Both the position numbers and the translations under genes were made by a program. Positions 18,846 to 28,203 of a stretch of 40,987 nucleotides of DNA are shown here, in pieces (position 1 is the first letter of the stretch; every line of letters begins with the position of its first letter). The DNA is from Moorena sp. SS36440bin_2 (GTDB lineage: Bacteria; Cyanobacteriota; Cyanobacteriia; Cyanobacteriales; Coleofasciculaceae). Where the stretch lies: the NCBI GenBank assembly GCA_011524395.1, contig WTKN01000087.1, forward strand, positions 1-40,987. Direction: 5' to 3'. A model generated the notes under the pieces. The model had not been told where the DNA came from and searched no databases. It saw nothing but the letters and a program-made list of their open reading frames with translations.

Positions 18846-19296
18846 GCTTGTTTACTGGAAAACCTATTCCTAGAGAATACTCTAATCCATTTACCATTAT
18901 ATTTAATTTATATCCGGAATTTTACCGATATTTTTTTTAGATATCAGCTATCAGTTATCAGCTATCAGCTAATGGGAGAAGCGCAAGCTACTTTAGGTGC
19001 TATCAGCTATCAGCCTTTGGCCTTGGCTTATAGCCATGCTATGCAAATGGCCACGCTACTTGAGGTAGTTTTTAATACAAGAGGTAATTATTGGAATAAT
19101 GCTGAATTAAGTCACAGGCTATAAGCCTGTTCCACAAAGCTGTTCGCGTACCGTGCGCCTATGTGAAATGGGCAATGAGCAAATACCCAGACGTTCAATT
19201 TTAATTAATCTCGAACTATTAAATTCTCTCAAAAGAGATTTATTTTAAGCTGACTACTGACAGATGAATGCTGATAGCTTACGATTTAATTTTATG
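18846..19296. other. Repeat-rich spacer
   Basis: No gene. It contains an imperfect 'tatcagc' heptamer array around 18949-19015 and short GC-rich palindromes. It ends in AT-rich sequence before the stop of the sugar transferase gene. Confidence 0.55.
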
Positions 19297-20295
19297 CTAA
19301 ACGGCTCCGTTATTCTTCGAAAACAATATAAAAATTGTTTTTACAATGATCTTCAGGTCATACATTAAGCTCCAGTTTCGTTGGTAGCGTAAATCCAGTT
19401 TAATGATATCCGCAAAATCCCGAACTTGCGATCGCCCATGCACCTGCCACTCTCCAGTCATTCCAGGTTTAACATTCAACCGTTGCCACTCTGGAACCTC
19501 ATAGATGTCCACTTCTTTAGGTACTGGTGGTCTAGTACCCACCAAACTCATTTCACCTTTAATGACATTCCAAAACTGGGGTAGTTCATCCAAACTAGTT
19601 TTCCTCAAAAACTGACCCACCCTGGTGATTCTAGGGTCATTTTCGTTTTTGAATATCTTGGCATCCTTAGATTGATTTTGAACGCTATCTTTCTGGGCTT
19701 CTGCATCAGTATACATCGAGCGGAATTTCCAGATCCGAAATCCCTTACCCATCCAACCACAGCGAATTTGACTAAAGAAGATTGGGCCAGGACTATCGAG
19801 TTTAATGGCGATCGCAATGGGAATAAATAATATGGCCGTAATTCCTAAACCTACTATTCCCCCCAGTATATCTAAGCATCGCTTAGCCCAAGAGCCTGTA
19901 GATGGGTGAGTTGTAGGTAACTGAGCCTTTGACCAATTGACAGCTATTGTTGTCGGGTGATATGAAGGGTCTAGAATTAATTTTCTGTCTAGCCCAGTCA
20001 TGACCAAGACAGCCATAACTGGAGGATTTATACCCCTTAGTATTAGTGAAATTCCGTTTTCCTGAGTGATTTTGTGATTCCTTACTAAGGCACCAATTCC
20101 GCTACTATCGATAAAGTCTGTCTGACTCAAGTCGGCAATGATAAGCTTAGGACAATAAGGTTGTTGGATAAGCTGATCACAGGTTTCTTTAAATTTTATT
20201 GCTTCGAGTCTGCTCAGGCGGATCGGTAACTGCACTACAGCAGCTTCATTGATTAACCCTGCCTGGCTAGAAGTTTTTAACCTTGACTGCATCAT
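19297..20295 (-). CDS. STAS domain fused to initiating sugar transferase (phosphoglycosyl transferase)
   Basis: Probable first enzyme of polysaccharide assembly, moving a sugar-1-phosphate onto undecaprenyl phosphate. Residues about 16-110 form a STAS (anti-sigma-factor-antagonist-like) domain with 'ADLSQTDFIDSSGIGALV'; the DSSG at 63-66 is the site that is phosphorylated in SpoIIAA-type proteins. Residues about 135-332 form an intact monotopic transferase: 'KRCLDILGGIVGLGITAIL' membrane hairpin, 'DSPGPIFFSQIRCG', 'KFRSM', the catalytic dyad in 'TSLDELPQ' (D236, E237), 'GEMSLVGTRPP', 'PGMTGEWQVHGRS'. The fusion suggests that a partner-switching kinase/phosphatase could control initiation. It is the first gene of the locus, with 1 kb of gene-free DNA upstream. 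Confidence 0.93.
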   Translation of the reverse strand: MMQSRLKTSSQAGLINEAAVVQLPIRLSRLEAIKFKETCDQLIQQPYCPKLIIADLSQTDFIDSSGIGALVRNHKITQENGISLILRGINPPVMAVLVMTGLDRKLILDPSYHPTTIAVNWSKAQLPTTHPSTGSWAKRCLDILGGIVGLGITAILFIPIAIAIKLDSPGPIFFSQIRCGWMGKGFRIWKFRSMYTDAEAQKDSVQNQSKDAKIFKNENDPRITRVGQFLRKTSLDELPQFWNVIKGEMSLVGTRPPVPKEVDIYEVPEWQRLNVKPGMTGEWQVHGRSQVRDFADIIKLDLRYQRNWSLMYDLKIIVKTIFILFSKNNGAV

Positions 20296-21375
20296 GATGA
20301 AATAGGAATTATAATTTCGATTAACTCGTCACTTTTTAGAGAGTAGATTTAAACTATGTAGGAATTGTGTAGAAAGTTCGCAATCCTATGAAAAACCTAG
20401 GTTTTAACGGTATCTAAACCTACACCTCTCTGCCCTTGATTGAGGCAAAGGTATAATTTGTATTACTATTTTAAGTTTGGTGCAAGGGTTAATTTAAGGT
20501 ACTTTTTTTATAAAGCTATTAATTATTGAACCCTAATGCATTGCTTAAAAATGACTTTTAGTTAAAAAAATACCTTTCACTTAATTATTGACGGAATAAT
20601 AGGTATAATTCACAGGGTTAATTAACCTACAGTAAAAATAAAAAATGGATAAATAATCACCATTTATATTTTTATATTGTTACCATATAATTAACGATTT
20701 AGTATTACTCATTTGTCAGCAGTGACGTTGGTCAATAAGTGTTCTTTATAATCCCGGATGAATGACTAATACAACTTTCACGAGTTTTTCATAAAATCCT
20801 GACAGAGCTAAAAATTTTTGATGAATTTTTCTTGAAGACACAATTTACCTCAGGTAAATTGCTACATCCGTCTTGAGACTGATGACTTGGATGGTGGCAG
20901 TGAGTATATCTCAGTCTAATGACCTAAGGCTAAAGCTTTGGGCTATACCAACCAAGTCCATCTAGGTGGACTTGGTTGGTATAGCGCTATAGTTGATTAT
21001 GACTTATACAGGGACTATACCTGTAGGGTCTCGCTCCAGAGCCTACTAATTTCACACATTTAAATTGTATTTAATGTATTTAAATTGTGAAGAGGCACGC
21101 TTTGGGGAGATGGGGATGAGAAGATGGGGAAATGAGGAGATGAGAAACCAGCTTTTGCACAAGTGGATCGAGGATAAATTTAAATGCTTATTAGCTTACA
21201 TAAGGGCGTTTGTTGCCGAGTTTTGCCTAAGTCCTGTTTTTGCTACTGTGGGCGAATTAACTACGAGGGCAAATAAACTACGAGTCTGAACCCCATACCA
21301 TCTGTAGGAGCAATTGTGTAAGCTTATGAAGCTTCCCCCTCTCCCCTTCTTTCCCCATAATTTGCGCTCGGGCAG
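20296..21375. other. 1.1-kb gene-free region between the exopolysaccharide and RiPP-like loci
   Basis: No convincing gene. The first 400 bases are AT-rich and should contain the promoter of the STAS-sugar transferase. A perfect hairpin lies at 20942-20985. Around 21100-21145 are 'gagatgggg' repeats that make a short open frame (21065-21289) look coding; I do not accept it. Confidence 0.55.
20942..20985. repeat. Perfect 19-bp inverted repeat with 6-base loop
   Basis: Arms 20942-20960 and 20967-20985 are exact reverse complements. There is no T-run on either side. It lies 3' of the HopA1-like gene and 5' of the STAS-sugar transferase, so it may serve as a boundary hairpin, or it may be a small mobile palindrome. 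Confidence 0.85.
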
Positions 21376-22446
21376 CTAAGCGTCATGATTGAGGTAAGGA
21401 CGTTCCCATTCAATTCCTAACTGAGAAAATTGTTGGCGGATGGCGTTGAGGCGCTCCTCTGGAGTGTTATTACCGTTTTGCCAAGCCTGCATTAAACCAT
21501 TGGCTACAATTTGGCAGCGGTTCATGCCAAAACTTTCTTGAGAGGTAAATTTTTTGGTTGGTTCTTCGGCAAAACTCAATCCCGGTGCCAAAAACTTGGT
21601 GAATAAAGGGACTTCTGGGCGAAAATGGCAGCGGTTTGGTAGATATATGGTTTGCATCACCCCAAAGACAACTTCAGAATCACAGCGCTCAAAGTAGAGT
21701 ACTCCGCAGTCATGGCGTTTGTATTCCGATGGATTGTATAGAACTTTAAATGTGAAAGGAATTGCTGCTGCATTCAAATATTTTGTCATGGTATCCATGA
21801 CAGCAAGGGCTCCATCTGGTGTCAGATTAAAATAGATTCGCCCTGTTTTAGAATCAATATCACCATTGCCCTGTCGCTCTTGACCAACATTACTCACTGC
21901 TACATAAAAGCCATTTTGCATTAAATTCTTGGGCATCCGGATGGCAACGAGGCTGCCGATAGTAGCAGATTTTTCTTCAGATTTGAGATGAATCTCCCGT
22001 TCAATATGCATAGTCAAACTACCTTTAGTGACGGCTATTGAACCATCGCTTTCTTCTGAGATTACCTGCCAATTGGGATCAAAGTAGCCTGTGCCTTGAT
22101 TTTTGGCGTGGAGTTGTTGGTAAAATTCTAGGTCTATTCCCAGCAGGGTATTGTTCTCTAAGTTTTGATGGGGTGCTATATCCGCGCGACTTGTGTTGAG
22201 TGCCAGGGGAGTGCGCAGATAGCCATTGTAATAGATGCCATAGAGGAAATTTCTCAGCAGTAGACTGAGATACTTATGCTGTATGTCTTGAGGAAGTTGC
22301 TGAAAGCGGGCTACTGTTTGATCAGGTATGGCGAAGGGTTGATAGTTGGGATGGTTGATACAAAAATTGGACTGGATTTCAATATTGTTAACAATGTCTT
22401 CCAGAGCTGCTTGCTGTTGATGGGGAAAAGGGTTGTCGAATAGCAT
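21376..22446 (-). CDS. HopA1-family protein, putative phosphoSer/Thr lyase of a RiPP dehydratase
   Basis: Protein of 356 residues in the HopA1 effector family (PF17914). Key regions are 'YLSLLLRNFLYGIYYNGYL' early on, 'GRIYFNLTPDGALAVMDTM', 'IPFTFKVLYNPSEYKRHDCGVLYF' in the middle, and 'TKFLAPGLSFAEEP' with 'ESFGMNRCQIVANGLMQAW' (about residues 302-320) towards the end. In class V lanthipeptides (LxmY) and thioviridamide-like systems (TvaD) such proteins pair with an APH-like kinase to dehydrate Ser/Thr by phosphorylation and elimination. Here the kinase gene ends 79 bases upstream on the same strand. No secretion system is nearby, so an effector role is unlikely. The start is the ATG at 22446. 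The name HopA1 alone would mislead; the RiPP role is inferred from the pair. Confidence 0.85.
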   Translation of the reverse strand: MLFDNPFPHQQQAALEDIVNNIEIQSNFCINHPNYQPFAIPDQTVARFQQLPQDIQHKYLSLLLRNFLYGIYYNGYLRTPLALNTSRADIAPHQNLENNTLLGIDLEFYQQLHAKNQGTGYFDPNWQVISEESDGSIAVTKGSLTMHIEREIHLKSEEKSATIGSLVAIRMPKNLMQNGFYVAVSNVGQERQGNGDIDSKTGRIYFNLTPDGALAVMDTMTKYLNAAAIPFTFKVLYNPSEYKRHDCGVLYFERCDSEVVFGVMQTIYLPNRCHFRPEVPLFTKFLAPGLSFAEEPTKKFTSQESFGMNRCQIVANGLMQAWQNGNNTPEERLNAIRQQFSQLGIEWERPYLNHDA

Positions 22447-22525
22447 CGTAATTTAATTTAAAATTAGATGAGGTCTATATAGCAGTTTTCAATTCACAAT
22501 TCACAGGTATGCTCAAAACCCTTTT

Positions 22526-23788
22526 CTAGGGGATTACCGGATTTGATATCAGTTGTGATTCTGAGATCCCAAAAACTGTTGGCACAGATTGTTTTGGTCG
22601 GCAGAGTAGACTTTTGGCAACCTGGAGCATACAGATTCCAGTATTATCAAAGGATTTCTGATAGTAAATCATTGCTTGAATTTGGTAAATCAGTGCCAAA
22701 CCGGTAAACTGAACTACTCGTTTAAGCCAGTTGGGACGAGCCGACTCAATCCCTGGAAAAGCGGTAAGATAGGCTTGGGTTAGAGCAGCGATGGAGGGTT
22801 GAAGCACTTGTAAAGGAGTCACTGCTAGACGCAAGGATTCTTCTAATTTAATCGTGGGGTCTACTACTAAGCTACTTAACCAGATTCCTAGGTAGCTGGC
22901 GATTATAGTTCCAAGGTCAAAGGCTGGATCTCCCCACGCACAACGTTCCCAATCAATCAGTCGCACCATGCTCTGATCCGGTGGTGAAGATGTTGAGAAT
23001 TGCTCCCACTCTCTATGAACCAAAATGTTGTTCAATTTTAAGTCATTGTGGGTTAGGCAACTCGGATGCCAGTCAGTTTCCAAATCTGCGATCGCATTGC
23101 CCAGACTGGGGTAACGTTGATAGAGAACAAAGAACTTTAAGGCATTGTTAGGGATTGAGCCAAACATCTCTGGGCTAAGCCGTCCGATTCCTTTAGCTGG
23201 ATTGCCAAACCGATAGGCAGATTTCCCCTGTGGTACCTGGTCTAGAAAATTCCGACATTCTGGTTGATTGAAGGTAAGACGATGGAGGTTGCCTAAAACT
23301 GTTCCGATATCAGTTGCGATCGCTTCAGGAAAAACTTGGTTTTGATAGTAGAAACTAAACAGGTCGAGATAGTTATTTAGATAGTTGTAGACCAGGATGC
23401 AATGATCGGGATCAAAATGAAGGATCTGGGAAACTGATGAAGCTAGACAGTGTTGGTCGGGGAACTGCTGCAGCCAGCGATGAAATTGCCACTCATTGAA
23501 AAATTCATGATTTATAAGACCACCATTATGGGGTCTTTCCTGCTTAACCAGTAGCTGACGATGATCTGAGAAGCTCACCAGTAAATTGAAATTCTTAGCA
23601 GGGGCAGCCGATTTCACCTGGATAGATTCTAGGTCTGATGGAGTACACAGCCCTATATCCAATAGATATGAGGAAATCGTTTCAGATGATAGTGGTTGCA
23701 AAATATTAGTAGATGATGAGTAGATGCACGACTTAAAGAGAAAATGTTTGTTGTTTACCCTTGAGAAGTTAACCGATAGTAGGGGCAA
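22526..23788 (-). CDS. Aminoglycoside-phosphotransferase-like kinase, putative RiPP Ser/Thr kinase
   Basis: APH/choline-kinase-fold protein of up to 420 residues. The ATP-site Lys is in 'LLVKQERP' (K82), the catalytic loop is 'THNDLKLNNILV' (about 244-255) and the metal-binding segment is 'RLIDWERCAWGDPAFDLG' (about 273-290). All catalytic residues are present. It pairs with the HopA1-like gene downstream, as LxmK/TvaC kinases do. The open frame begins with TTG at 23788 and has no ATG in the first 200 codons; an alternative TTG lies at codon 30, just before the well-conserved-looking 'ETISSYLLDIGLCTPSDL'. The true start is therefore uncertain. It is divergent from the precursor-like gene at 24023, with 234 bases between. 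Antibiotic resistance is a possible but less likely role given the neighbours. Confidence 0.85.
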   Translation of the reverse strand: MPLLSVNFSRVNNKHFLFKSCIYSSSTNILQPLSSETISSYLLDIGLCTPSDLESIQVKSAAPAKNFNLLVSFSDHRQLLVKQERPHNGGLINHEFFNEWQFHRWLQQFPDQHCLASSVSQILHFDPDHCILVYNYLNNYLDLFSFYYQNQVFPEAIATDIGTVLGNLHRLTFNQPECRNFLDQVPQGKSAYRFGNPAKGIGRLSPEMFGSIPNNALKFFVLYQRYPSLGNAIADLETDWHPSCLTHNDLKLNNILVHREWEQFSTSSPPDQSMVRLIDWERCAWGDPAFDLGTIIASYLGIWLSSLVVDPTIKLEESLRLAVTPLQVLQPSIAALTQAYLTAFPGIESARPNWLKRVVQFTGLALIYQIQAMIYYQKSFDNTGICMLQVAKSLLCRPKQSVPTVFGISESQLISNPVIP

Positions 23789-24007
23789 GTCTTGTGCCTA
23801 ACCGTAAAACAATCAACACTCAACAGTTAACAATCAATAATCAGGCTGTTATAGTTTCAGCAGTTATGCCATTACTCTTTATCTATTAATACTCTTATTT
23901 TTAACTAAAAACTCGCCATTTTGGCTAGACTAAACTGATTTTTTTATCTAAAACAGAATTTGTAGACTTACAGAAATCTTTAATAAAGTCATCTGTCACA
24001 CTCCTAT

Positions 24008-24012
24008 GGAGG
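24008..24012 (+). promoter_or_regulatory. Strong Shine-Dalgarno for the precursor-like peptide
   Basis: GGAGG ends ten bases before the ATG at 24023. This is one of the best ribosome-binding sites in the window and supports real translation of the small proline-rich frame. Confidence 0.75.
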
Positions 24013-24022
24013 AAAACTAATA

Positions 24023-24346
24023 ATGGAAATTTCTGAGTTACCCATCGGTTTTGAGTTGTTATCCGATGAGGAAACCTTTCTCAATGATCTAGATCAGCAA
24101 GATACTATGATTCAGGGTGGATGTGGCCCGACTCCCCAAACACCATTCATTCTGTGTCCAGCACCTACGGCAGTTCCCATGCCCGAACACCCAGAACCTT
24201 TTCCCAAATGTCCACACCCAATACCCCAACCAACACCTCCCGTTTTTGAAGATCCACGGCCTATACCTTTTCCTAAACCCAGGACTATACCAATTTATAG
24301 AACAGGACCGATTGTAATGACTCCACCAATACGAATGGAACATTAG
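24023..24346 (+). CDS. Putative RiPP precursor with Gly-Gly leader and proline-rich core
   Basis: Peptide of 107 residues, not recognised as a named family. Residues 1-33 are acidic ('ELLSDEETFLNDLDQQD') and end in 'MIQGG', a typical double-glycine leader end. Residues 34-107 form a core of 74 residues with 25 Pro, 7 Thr, 3 Cys (34, 45, 63) and no Ser. Five of the seven Thr are next to Pro, and Pro often occupies every second position. There is no signal peptide. It lies divergent to an APH-like kinase and HopA1-like lyase that in known RiPPs dehydrate Thr/Ser. Thr to dehydrobutyrine, with possible methyllanthionine links to the three Cys, is the likely chemistry, but this is inference. Alternatively it could be a non-RiPP proline-rich protein. 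Confidence 0.75.
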   Translation: MEISELPIGFELLSDEETFLNDLDQQDTMIQGGCGPTPQTPFILCPAPTAVPMPEHPEPFPKCPHPIPQPTPPVFEDPRPIPFPKPRTIPIYRTGPIVMTPPIRMEH

Positions 24347-24354
24347 ATTGAGGG

Positions 24355-24388
24355 CATTAGCCTCTCGCTCTAAGTGTAGGGGCTAATG
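24355..24388 (+). terminator. Hairpin after the precursor-like gene
   Basis: Arms 24355-24365 and 24378-24388 pair over 11 bases with one mismatch, starting nine bases after the stop codon. No T-run follows, so it may protect the 3' end of the mRNA or be a weak terminator. Confidence 0.4.
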
Positions 24389-25199
<811 letters not shown>

Positions 25200-25306
25200 G
25201 GTTTTTTTAGTGCTCAGTGTTGAGTGCTGAGTCTTGAGTTGGTGTCTCAGTTAGGACTTACCGCAAGAACTAGGTTCAAGCTCTATATCTCAGGCTCTAT
25301 ATATAG

Positions 25307-25335
25307 AGGCGTTCCGTGGAGCGCCTTTAGTTTTA
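25307..25335 (+). terminator. Possible terminator of the HIT gene
   Basis: Nine-base stem with one G-T pair (25307-25315 with 25318-25326) followed by 'ttagtttta'. The loop is only two bases, so the top pairs would open. It lies 110 bases after the HIT stop. Confidence 0.35.
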
Positions 25336-25491
25336 TGGGATTGACATGCAGGTCACGCTTATGCGATCGCTATTTTTTTGACTATTTTTTTTCTCTTATC
25401 ACCTTAATATTACTTTGTCAATACTTCATTAATATAAGATTTACTTATTTACATTATTTAATAATGTGAGGGGTAATTACTCTCAAACCCC

Positions 25492-25520
25492 TTTACAAAA
25501 GTAAATATATTGCTTAATAT
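25492..25520 (+). promoter_or_regulatory. psbA promoter, first copy
   Basis: A -35 box TTTACA at 25492-25497, a 17-base spacer and a -10 box TAATAT at 25515-25520. Transcription would start near 25527 and give a leader of about 65 bases. The same boxes at the same spacing lie upstream of the second psbA. Confidence 0.8.
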
Positions 25521-25591
25521 AAATATATGAAGGCGCACAAAAGCCGGACGAACCTTGAAAAGTTCATATTCATACCCGCAATCATAAGAAC

Positions 25592-26671
25592 ATGACTACT
25601 GTATTACAACAGAGCAACTCCTCTGTGTGGTCTCAGTTCTGCAATTGGGTTACCTCCACCAACAACCGCCTCTATGTAGGTTGGTTTGGTGTATTAATGA
25701 TCCCAACCCTGCTAGCTGCTACCACCTGCTTCATCATTGCATTCATCGCTGCTCCTCCTGTGGACATCGATGGTATCCGCGAGCCTGTTGCTGGTTCCTT
25801 GATGTACGGAAACAACATCATCTCTGGTGCTGTTGTTCCTTCTTCTAACGCCATTGGCCTACACTTCTACCCGATCTGGGAAGCTGCTTCTTTAGATGAG
25901 TGGCTATACAACGGTGGTCCTTACCAGTTGGTAGTGTTCCACTTCCTGATTGGTGTATTTGCCTACATGGGTCGTGAGTGGGAACTAAGCTACCGCTTAG
26001 GTATGCGTCCTTGGATCTGCGTAGCTTACAGCGCACCGGTTGCAGCTGCTAGCGCCGTATTCTTGATCTACCCAATTGGACAAGGTTCTTTCTCCGATGG
26101 TATGCCTCTAGGTATCAGCGGAACCTTCAACTTCATGTTCGTGTTCCAAGCTGAGCACAACATCCTAATGCACCCCTTCCACATGCTAGGTGTAGCCGGT
26201 GTATTCGGTGGTTCTTTGTTCAGTGCAATGCACGGTTCTTTGGTAACCTCCTCCTTAGTACGTGAGACTACTGAAACTGAGTCTCAGAACTATGGTTACA
26301 AGTTCGGTCAAGAGGAAGAAACTTACAACATCGTTGCAGCTCACGGCTACTTCGGTCGTTTAATCTTCCAATACGCTTCCTTCAACAACAGCCGCTCCTT
26401 GCACTTCTTCTTGGGTGCATGGCCTGTAATCGGCATCTGGTTTACTGCACTGGGCATCAGCACCATGGCATTTAACCTCAACGGTTTCAACTTCAACCAG
26501 AGCATCATTGACTCACAAGGTCACGTGATCAACACCTGGGCTGATGTACTAAACCGCGCCAACCTAGGTTTCGAAGTAATGCACGAGCGTAACGCTCACA
26601 ACTTCCCTCTAGACCTAGCTGCTGCTGAAGCTACTCCCGTAGCTTTGACTGCTCCAGCTATCAACGGTTAA
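25592..26671 (+). CDS. psbA: Photosystem II D1 protein, copy 1
   Basis: Reaction-centre protein that binds P680, pheophytin, plastoquinone QB and the Mn cluster in the thylakoid membrane. Full length at 359 residues, one fewer than the usual 360 because of a one-residue N-terminal difference. Clear landmarks are 'DIDGIREPV', '[13 protein letters not shown]', '[12 protein letters not shown]' (Mn ligand Asp170), '[13 protein letters not shown]' (Glu189, His190 and His198 in usual numbering), and '[12 protein letters not shown]', after which CtpA removes the last 16 residues. Position 130 (usual numbering) is Glu, as in the high-light type D1. The nucleotide sequence is nearly the same as the copy at 27074. 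Confidence 0.99.
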   Translation: MTTVLQQSNSSVWSQFCNWVTSTNNRLYVGWFGVLMIPTLLAATTCFIIAFIAAPPVDIDGIREPVAGSLMYGNNIISGAVVPSSNAIGLHFYPIWEAASLDEWLYNGGPYQLVVFHFLIGVFAYMGREWELSYRLGMRPWICVAYSAPVAAASAVFLIYPIGQGSFSDGMPLGISGTFNFMFVFQAEHNILMHPFHMLGVAGVFGGSLFSAMHGSLVTSSLVRETTETESQNYGYKFGQEEETYNIVAAHGYFGRLIFQYASFNNSRSLHFFLGAWPVIGIWFTALGISTMAFNLNGFNFNQSIIDSQGHVINTWADVLNRANLGFEVMHERNAHNFPLDLAAAEATPVALTAPAING

Positions 26672-26700
26672 TCCCTTGTTGGCTTAATCTACTTGAATAA

Positions 26701-26733
26701 AAAAAGCGCTCTCCAAATGGGGAGCGCTTTTTT
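26701..26733 (+). terminator. Intrinsic terminator of psbA copy 1
   Basis: Stem formed by AGCGCTCTCC and GGGGAGCGCT around a short loop, preceded by an A-run and followed by seven T. A matching structure lies behind the second psbA. Confidence 0.9.
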
Positions 26734-26973
26734 GTTTGTTTGTCATTAGTCATTGCTTCTTGGTCAAGAGCCTTTTACCTGTGGTTGAATAATTAATCGG
26801 AAAAACTTTATGGGGAATTCCTAGTGGCGTAGGCGTTTGGCCGTAGGCCAAGGTCAATCGCTATTTTCGTTTTTTTAATATCACCTTAATATTTATTTGT
26901 CAATACTTACTTAATATAAGTCTTACTTATTTACATTATTTAATAAGCTGAGGGCAAATTACTCTCAAACCCC

Positions 26974-27002
26974 TTTACATATCTTTAGATATTGCTTAAT
27001 AT
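26974..27002 (+). promoter_or_regulatory. psbA promoter, second copy
   Basis: TTTACA at 26974-26979, a 17-base spacer and TAATAT at 26997-27002. The flanking bases are similar to those of the first copy but have several differences, so the two promoters may respond differently to light. Confidence 0.8.
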
Positions 27003-27073
27003 AAGTACATGAAGGCACACAAAAGCCGGACGAACCTCGAAAAGTTCATATTCATACCCGCAATCATAAGAAC

Positions 27074-28153
27074 ATGACTACTGTATTACAACAGAGCAAC
27101 TCCTCTGTGTGGTCTCAGTTCTGCAATTGGGTTACCTCCACCAACAACCGCCTCTATGTAGGTTGGTTTGGTGTATTAATGATCCCAACCCTGCTAGCTG
27201 CTACCACCTGCTTCATCATTGCATTCATCGCTGCTCCTCCTGTGGACATCGATGGTATCCGCGAGCCTGTTGCTGGTTCCTTGATGTACGGAAACAACAT
27301 CATCTCTGGTGCTGTTGTTCCTTCTTCTAACGCCATTGGCCTACACTTCTACCCGATCTGGGAAGCTGCTTCTTTAGATGAGTGGCTATACAACGGTGGT
27401 CCTTACCAGTTGGTAGTGTTCCACTTCCTGATTGGTGTATTTGCCTACATGGGTCGTGAGTGGGAACTAAGCTACCGCTTAGGTATGCGTCCTTGGATCT
27501 GCGTAGCTTACAGCGCACCGGTTGCAGCTGCTAGCGCCGTATTCTTGATCTACCCAATTGGACAAGGTTCTTTCTCCGATGGTATGCCTCTAGGTATCAG
27601 CGGAACCTTCAACTTCATGTTCGTGTTCCAAGCTGAGCACAACATCCTAATGCACCCCTTCCACATGCTAGGTGTAGCCGGTGTATTCGGTGGTTCTTTG
27701 TTCAGTGCAATGCACGGTTCTTTGGTAACCTCCTCCTTAGTACGTGAGACTACTGAAACTGAGTCTCAGAACTATGGTTACAAGTTCGGTCAAGAGGAAG
27801 AAACTTACAACATCGTTGCAGCTCACGGCTACTTCGGTCGTTTAATCTTCCAATACGCTTCCTTCAACAACAGCCGCTCCTTGCACTTCTTCTTGGGTGC
27901 ATGGCCTGTAATCGGCATCTGGTTTACTGCACTGGGCATCAGCACCATGGCATTTAACCTCAACGGTTTCAACTTCAACCAGAGCATCATTGACTCACAA
28001 GGTCACGTGATCAACACCTGGGCTGATGTACTAAACCGCGCCAACCTAGGTTTCGAAGTAATGCACGAGCGTAACGCTCACAACTTCCCTCTAGACTTAG
28101 CAGCGGCTGAAGCTACTCCCGTAGCTTTGACTGCTCCAGTTATCAACGGCTAA
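27074..28153 (+). CDS. psbA: Photosystem II D1 protein, copy 2
   Basis: Second full-length D1 gene (359 residues), 1482 bases after the first. By eye the coding sequences match until the last 60 bases, where five bases differ. Only one changes the protein: Ala356 in copy 1 is Val here. That residue lies in the 16-residue extension removed after the mature C-terminal Ala, so mature D1 from both genes is the same. Glu at position 130 (usual numbering) again. The leader before the ATG is the same as in copy 1 except for single-base changes. The pair probably raises psbA dose for D1 repair; gene conversion would explain the identity. Confidence 0.99.
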   Translation: MTTVLQQSNSSVWSQFCNWVTSTNNRLYVGWFGVLMIPTLLAATTCFIIAFIAAPPVDIDGIREPVAGSLMYGNNIISGAVVPSSNAIGLHFYPIWEAASLDEWLYNGGPYQLVVFHFLIGVFAYMGREWELSYRLGMRPWICVAYSAPVAAASAVFLIYPIGQGSFSDGMPLGISGTFNFMFVFQAEHNILMHPFHMLGVAGVFGGSLFSAMHGSLVTSSLVRETTETESQNYGYKFGQEEETYNIVAAHGYFGRLIFQYASFNNSRSLHFFLGAWPVIGIWFTALGISTMAFNLNGFNFNQSIIDSQGHVINTWADVLNRANLGFEVMHERNAHNFPLDLAAAEATPVALTAPVING

Positions 28154-28203
28154 TAAGATCATAATCTGATCACCCCTAGGGGAGTACAAAAGTACCCCCT
28201 AAT

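Noticed and set aside
21065-21289. 74-codon plus-strand open frame
   Set aside because: Built from gagatgggg repeats, with no recognisable domain or ribosome-binding site.
21376-22446. Type III secretion effector
   Set aside because: The HopA1 family name comes from plant pathogens, but there are no secretion genes here and the neighbouring kinase and peptide point to RiPP maturation.
22526-23788. Aminoglycoside resistance gene
   Set aside because: Only the fold is shared; pairing with the HopA1-like gene and a GG peptide gives a better explanation.
25224-25469. 81-codon open frame upstream of the first psbA
   Set aside because: It overlaps the HIT-gene terminator and the psbA upstream region, has low-complexity hydrophobic sequence and no ribosome-binding site.
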